NCBI GenBank assembly: GCA_046735055.1
Contig: JBKPSO010000152.1
Coordinates: 1-8,013 of the forward strand
DNA: 8,013 bases
Reading direction: 5' to 3'
Source: DATBLE01 sp046735055
Lineage (GTDB): Bacteria > Actinomycetota > Thermoleophilia > Gaiellales > Gaiellaceae
Numbering within the stretch: the stretch's first letter is position 1; each line of letters opens with the position of its first letter. The notes under the pieces were generated by a model that was not told the origin of the DNA, ran no database searches, and saw nothing but the letters and a program-made list of their open reading frames with translations. A program made the translations under genes and the position numbers. Positions 6,066-8,013 of this stretch are shown piece by piece.

Positions 6066-6898
6066 GCGGCGAGTATCGCGTCTACCTCGTCTGCCGTGGG
6101 GAGCGAAGGCTGCGCGCCCGGACGTGAGGCGGCGAGCGCACCGGCGGCGCAGGCCCGCCGGAGCGCCTCCTCGGGCGGACGGCCCTCCAGCACCGAGACC
6201 AGCAGGCAGGCGCTGAACGCGTCGCCCGCGCCGGTCCCGTCGACCGCGTCCACTGACGGCGGCTCGGCGCGCGTCACCTCGTTCCCGCCCTCGAGCAGGA
6301 CAGCGCCCTCCGACCCGAGCGTCACGGCGGTCAGGCCATCGTAGGGCCCGACCGACTCCAGCTCGTACCGGTTGACGACGAGGAGGTCGACCTCGGCGAG
6401 CACTTCCGCCGGCAGCGCCCGCGCCGGTGCGGCGTTGAGGCAGAAGAACCGCGCTTGCCGCCCCGCGGCGGCGACGGTCGCGACCGGGATCTCGAGCTGG
6501 CAGAGCACGGCGTCCGCGTGGCCGAGCTCCCCGGCCTCGGTTGCCCGGTTCGCGCCCGGCGCGACGACGATCTCGTTCTCGCCGTCTGCACCGACGATGA
6601 TCAGCGCAACGCCCGTCGGCTCCGCAACCGTGCGCACGGCGTCGAGGTCGACTCCGCCCTCCCGCAGGAGCGCGAGCGCCTCGTCCGCGAACGGGTCCTC
6701 GCCGACCGCCCCGATGAGCCGCACCTCGGCACCGAGCCGAGCGGCGGCGAGCGCCTGGTTCGCCCCCTTGCCGCCGGGAATGCGCCCGAAGGTCGCATCG
6801 GTCAGCGTCTCCCCCGGCCGCGGCAACCGCTCAGAGCGCGCGACCAGGTCGAGGTTGATCGACCCTACGACCTCGATCTTCGGTGCCACCCCGGCCAA
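6062..6898 (-). CDS. rbsK: Ribokinase (PfkB family)
   Basis: A cytosolic kinase of about 278 residues that fits canonical ribokinase, which converts ribose and ATP to ribose 5-phosphate. It has VGSINLDLV (11-19) with Asn15 and Asp17 at the E. coli Asn14/Asp16 ribose-contact positions, LPRPGET (25-31), GGKGANQA (42-49), TGVALI (95-100), PGAN (114-117), QLE (134-136), NAAPAR (155-160) and DGTGAGDAF (220-228) with predicted catalytic base Asp226. The first start in frame is TTG at 6898, six bases after the stop of the upstream gene. A GTG at 6889 would give 275 residues beginning closer to the first strand. Neither has a clear Shine-Dalgarno, so the start is uncertain by three codons. It overlaps the nucleoside hydrolase downstream (ATGA), which makes a nucleoside-salvage role the simplest reading. 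Another pentose or a nucleoside as substrate cannot be excluded within this family. Confidence 0.94.
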   Translation of the reverse strand: MAGVAPKIEVVGSINLDLVARSERLPRPGETLTDATFGRIPGGKGANQALAAARLGAEVRLIGAVGEDPFADEALALLREGGVDLDAVRTVAEPTGVALIIVGADGENEIVVAPGANRATEAGELGHADAVLCQLEIPVATVAAAGRQARFFCLNAAPARALPAEVLAEVDLLVVNRYELESVGPYDGLTAVTLGSEGAVLLEGGNEVTRAEPPSVDAVDGTGAGDAFSACLLVSVLEGRPPEEALRRACAAGALAASRPGAQPSLPTADEVDAILAA

Positions 6899-6904
6899 GT
6901 AACA

Positions 6905-7453
6905 CTAGGCGGCGAGCGCGCGGAGGTCTTCGAGCGTCTGACCGAGCAGGTTCTCGCGCAGGTCGAAGAGGCCGGCCCAGAGGGACGAGCGGTCGGGCTC
7001 GGAGCCGATGTCCGCTGCGGCTCGCAACCCCTCGAGCGCGCGCACGAGCACCGCCAGCTCGAGATAGGCCTGCGCGACGCGGACGGGCGAGACGCTCACC
7101 CCCGCCCGCTCCAGCACGTCGTGCCAGTCGCGCAGCTCGCCGGCTCCCGGCTCGCCGTACCACGAGCGACCCTCTGCCCGCTCCGGCTCGAGCTCGAGCA
7201 GGTAGCGGCCGAGCGGCCGCTCCAGGCCCGCCAGCGCCGTCTCGGCTCGCTCGGCGGCGCGCCGCAGCGCGGCCTGGCGCCGGCCCGCGGTCGAGGGATC
7301 GGCCTCTCCGCGTGCCCAGCGCTCGAGCAGGCGGCAGAACGCGAGCGCCGCGACCTCGCATGCGGCCAACTGGGAGATCAACCGCCGCGCCGTTCCGGCC
7401 TCGGCGGCGTGGTCGGCGAGGACACCCGCCCACCCATCGGCGACGGCGCTCAT
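6905..7453 (-). CDS. Hypothetical helical protein, 182 residues
   Basis: I do not recognise this protein. It is rich in Ala, Leu, Arg and Glu and looks almost wholly alpha-helical, with no signal peptide and no membrane segment. Its likely helices run about 8-47, 55-88, 104-117, 121-147 and 155-180. Features that might matter are Cys32-Glu33 and Cys40 in the first helix, an aromatic turn SWYGEP (97-102), and RDWHDVLERAG (108-118). A helical bundle is a fair guess; I see no E-x-x-H pair, so a ferritin-like fold is not supported. The ATG starts two bases after the stop of the RNase J gene, with a weak GGAA eight bases upstream, so it is probably co-translated with it. Its TAG lies six bases before the TTG of the ribokinase. 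The position suggests a housekeeping accessory role linked to one of these neighbours, but nothing in the sequence decides which. Confidence 0.82.
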   Translation of the reverse strand: MSAVADGWAGVLADHAAEAGTARRLISQLAACEVAALAFCRLLERWARGEADPSTAGRRQAALRRAAERAETALAGLERPLGRYLLELEPERAEGRSWYGEPGAGELRDWHDVLERAGVSVSPVRVAQAYLELAVLVRALEGLRAAADIGSEPDRSSLWAGLFDLRENLLGQTLEDLRALAA

Positions 7454-7455
7454 GC

Positions 7456-8013
7456 TCAGACTTCCACGACGACCGGCAGGATCATCGGCCGGCGCTTCGT
7501 TCGGTCGTAGACGAGCTGCCCGATGCCGTCGTGGAGGTGCTCCTGGAGAAGCTTGATCTCGACCAGGCCCTCCTCGAGACAGTGGCGCAGCACGGCCTCG
7601 GCCTCGCTGCGCATCTCGTCCAGGAGCGGCTCGTCCTCCGCGAACCCGCGGGCAACGAGCTCTGCTGCTGCCGCCTGCGATCCGTTCTGGCTCGCGAGGG
7701 TGGCGACGATGATCAGGACGCCGTCCTCGGCCATGTGGCGCCGGTCACGCAGGGCGACGTCGCCGATGTCGCCGACGCCGAGGCCGTCGACGAACGTGAT
7801 CCCGGCCTCGACGCGGTCGACGATCTGCGCCCCAGCCGGGGTCAGCTCGACGACCGAGCCGTTCTCCGCCAAGACGATCGAGTCGGCCGGGACGCCCGCC
7901 TCCTGCGCCATGCGCGCGTTCGCGGCCTGCATGCGGTACTCGCCGTGGATCGGCATCACCGCGCGCGGCCGCACGAGCCCGTAGAGCGTCCGGATCTCCT
8001 CCTGCATCGCGTG
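7456..8013 (-). CDS. rnj: Ribonuclease J, C-terminal part (N-terminus beyond window)
   Basis: The 185 visible residues, entering at the right edge with no start codon in the window, are the C-terminal third of RNase J, the metallo-beta-lactamase/beta-CASP enzyme that acts as a 5'-to-3' exonuclease and endonuclease on mRNA and rRNA precursors. The segment begins with HAMQEEIRTL, corresponding to the end of the SGHA-QEE stretch of the family. PIHGEYR follows (visible residues 21-27), whose His23 is the beta-CASP motif C type metal-site histidine. The rest is the C-terminal domain: DGVLIIVATL (about 94-103), the ARGF turn (about 116-119) and the terminal YDRTKRRPMILPVVVEV, a family hallmark. Methionines within the visible part are internal, not starts. 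It sits two bases before the next gene, and its closeness to ftsK matches actinobacterial gene order. Confidence 0.96.
   Translation of the reverse strand, partial: HAMQEEIRTLYGLVRPRAVMPIHGEYRMQAANARMAQEAGVPADSIVLAENGSVVELTPAGAQIVDRVEAGITFVDGLGVGDIGDVALRDRRHMAEDGVLIIVATLASQNGSQAAAAELVARGFAEDEPLLDEMRSEAEAVLRHCLEEGLVEIKLLQEHLHDGIGQLVYDRTKRRPMILPVVVEV

Noticed and set aside
6905..7453. Ferritin-like assignment for the 182-residue orphan
   Set aside because: It is helical, but I find no E-x-x-H pair; only isolated Glu33 and His111, which is not enough.
1..8013. Mobile element, CRISPR array, tRNA or rRNA
   Set aside because: I saw no transposase or integrase, no spaced direct repeats, and no tRNA-like or rRNA-like segments. 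Coding capacity is almost completely used by the minus-strand genes.

Overview
The window comes from a strongly GC-rich bacterium. Codons end almost always in G or C, GTG and TTG starts are common, and all genes lie on the minus strand with almost no spacing. An RNase J gene a few genes upstream of an ftsK/spoIIIE gene matches the neighbourhood seen in Actinobacteria (in Mycobacterium tuberculosis rnj is Rv2752c and ftsK is Rv2748c). The small four-helix FtsK membrane domain and general protein style suggest an actinobacterium, perhaps a deep-branching one such as Thermoleophilia. That placement is inference.

In the direction of transcription (from the right end to the left) the genes are: the C-terminal part of RNase J (cut by the right edge); a 182-residue helical protein that I do not recognise; a canonical ribokinase; a canonical nucleoside hydrolase; a 113-nt gap; the DNA translocase FtsK; a second, divergent PfkB/ribokinase-like kinase; a second, divergent nucleoside hydrolase; and a large protein, cut by the left edge, that carries two copies of the diiron-carboxylate motif E-X31-D-E-x-x-H. 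That last gene opens with GTG at 1076 and runs off the window.

Two kinase-hydrolase cassettes flank ftsK. Each has the same order, the same ATGA stop/start overlap, and hydrolases of identical length (307 residues). The right-hand pair has all expected ribokinase and nucleoside hydrolase residues and should salvage nucleosides: the hydrolase releases base and ribose, and the kinase makes ribose 5-phosphate. In the left-hand pair both partners have changed active-site positions: the kinase lacks the Asn and Asp that contact ribose, and the hydrolase has its catalytic-acid His displaced. This pair is joined by a GTGA overlap to the diiron gene, so the left third of the window looks like a three-gene unit for a related but different substrate.

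Other points of note are a perfect 9-bp inverted repeat whose 3-nt loop is exactly the GTG start codon of the left-hand kinase, and the general lack of Shine-Dalgarno sequences, which points to translational coupling. I see no RNA genes, mobile elements, CRISPR arrays or intrinsic terminators. No stretch longer than 300 bases lacks a gene.
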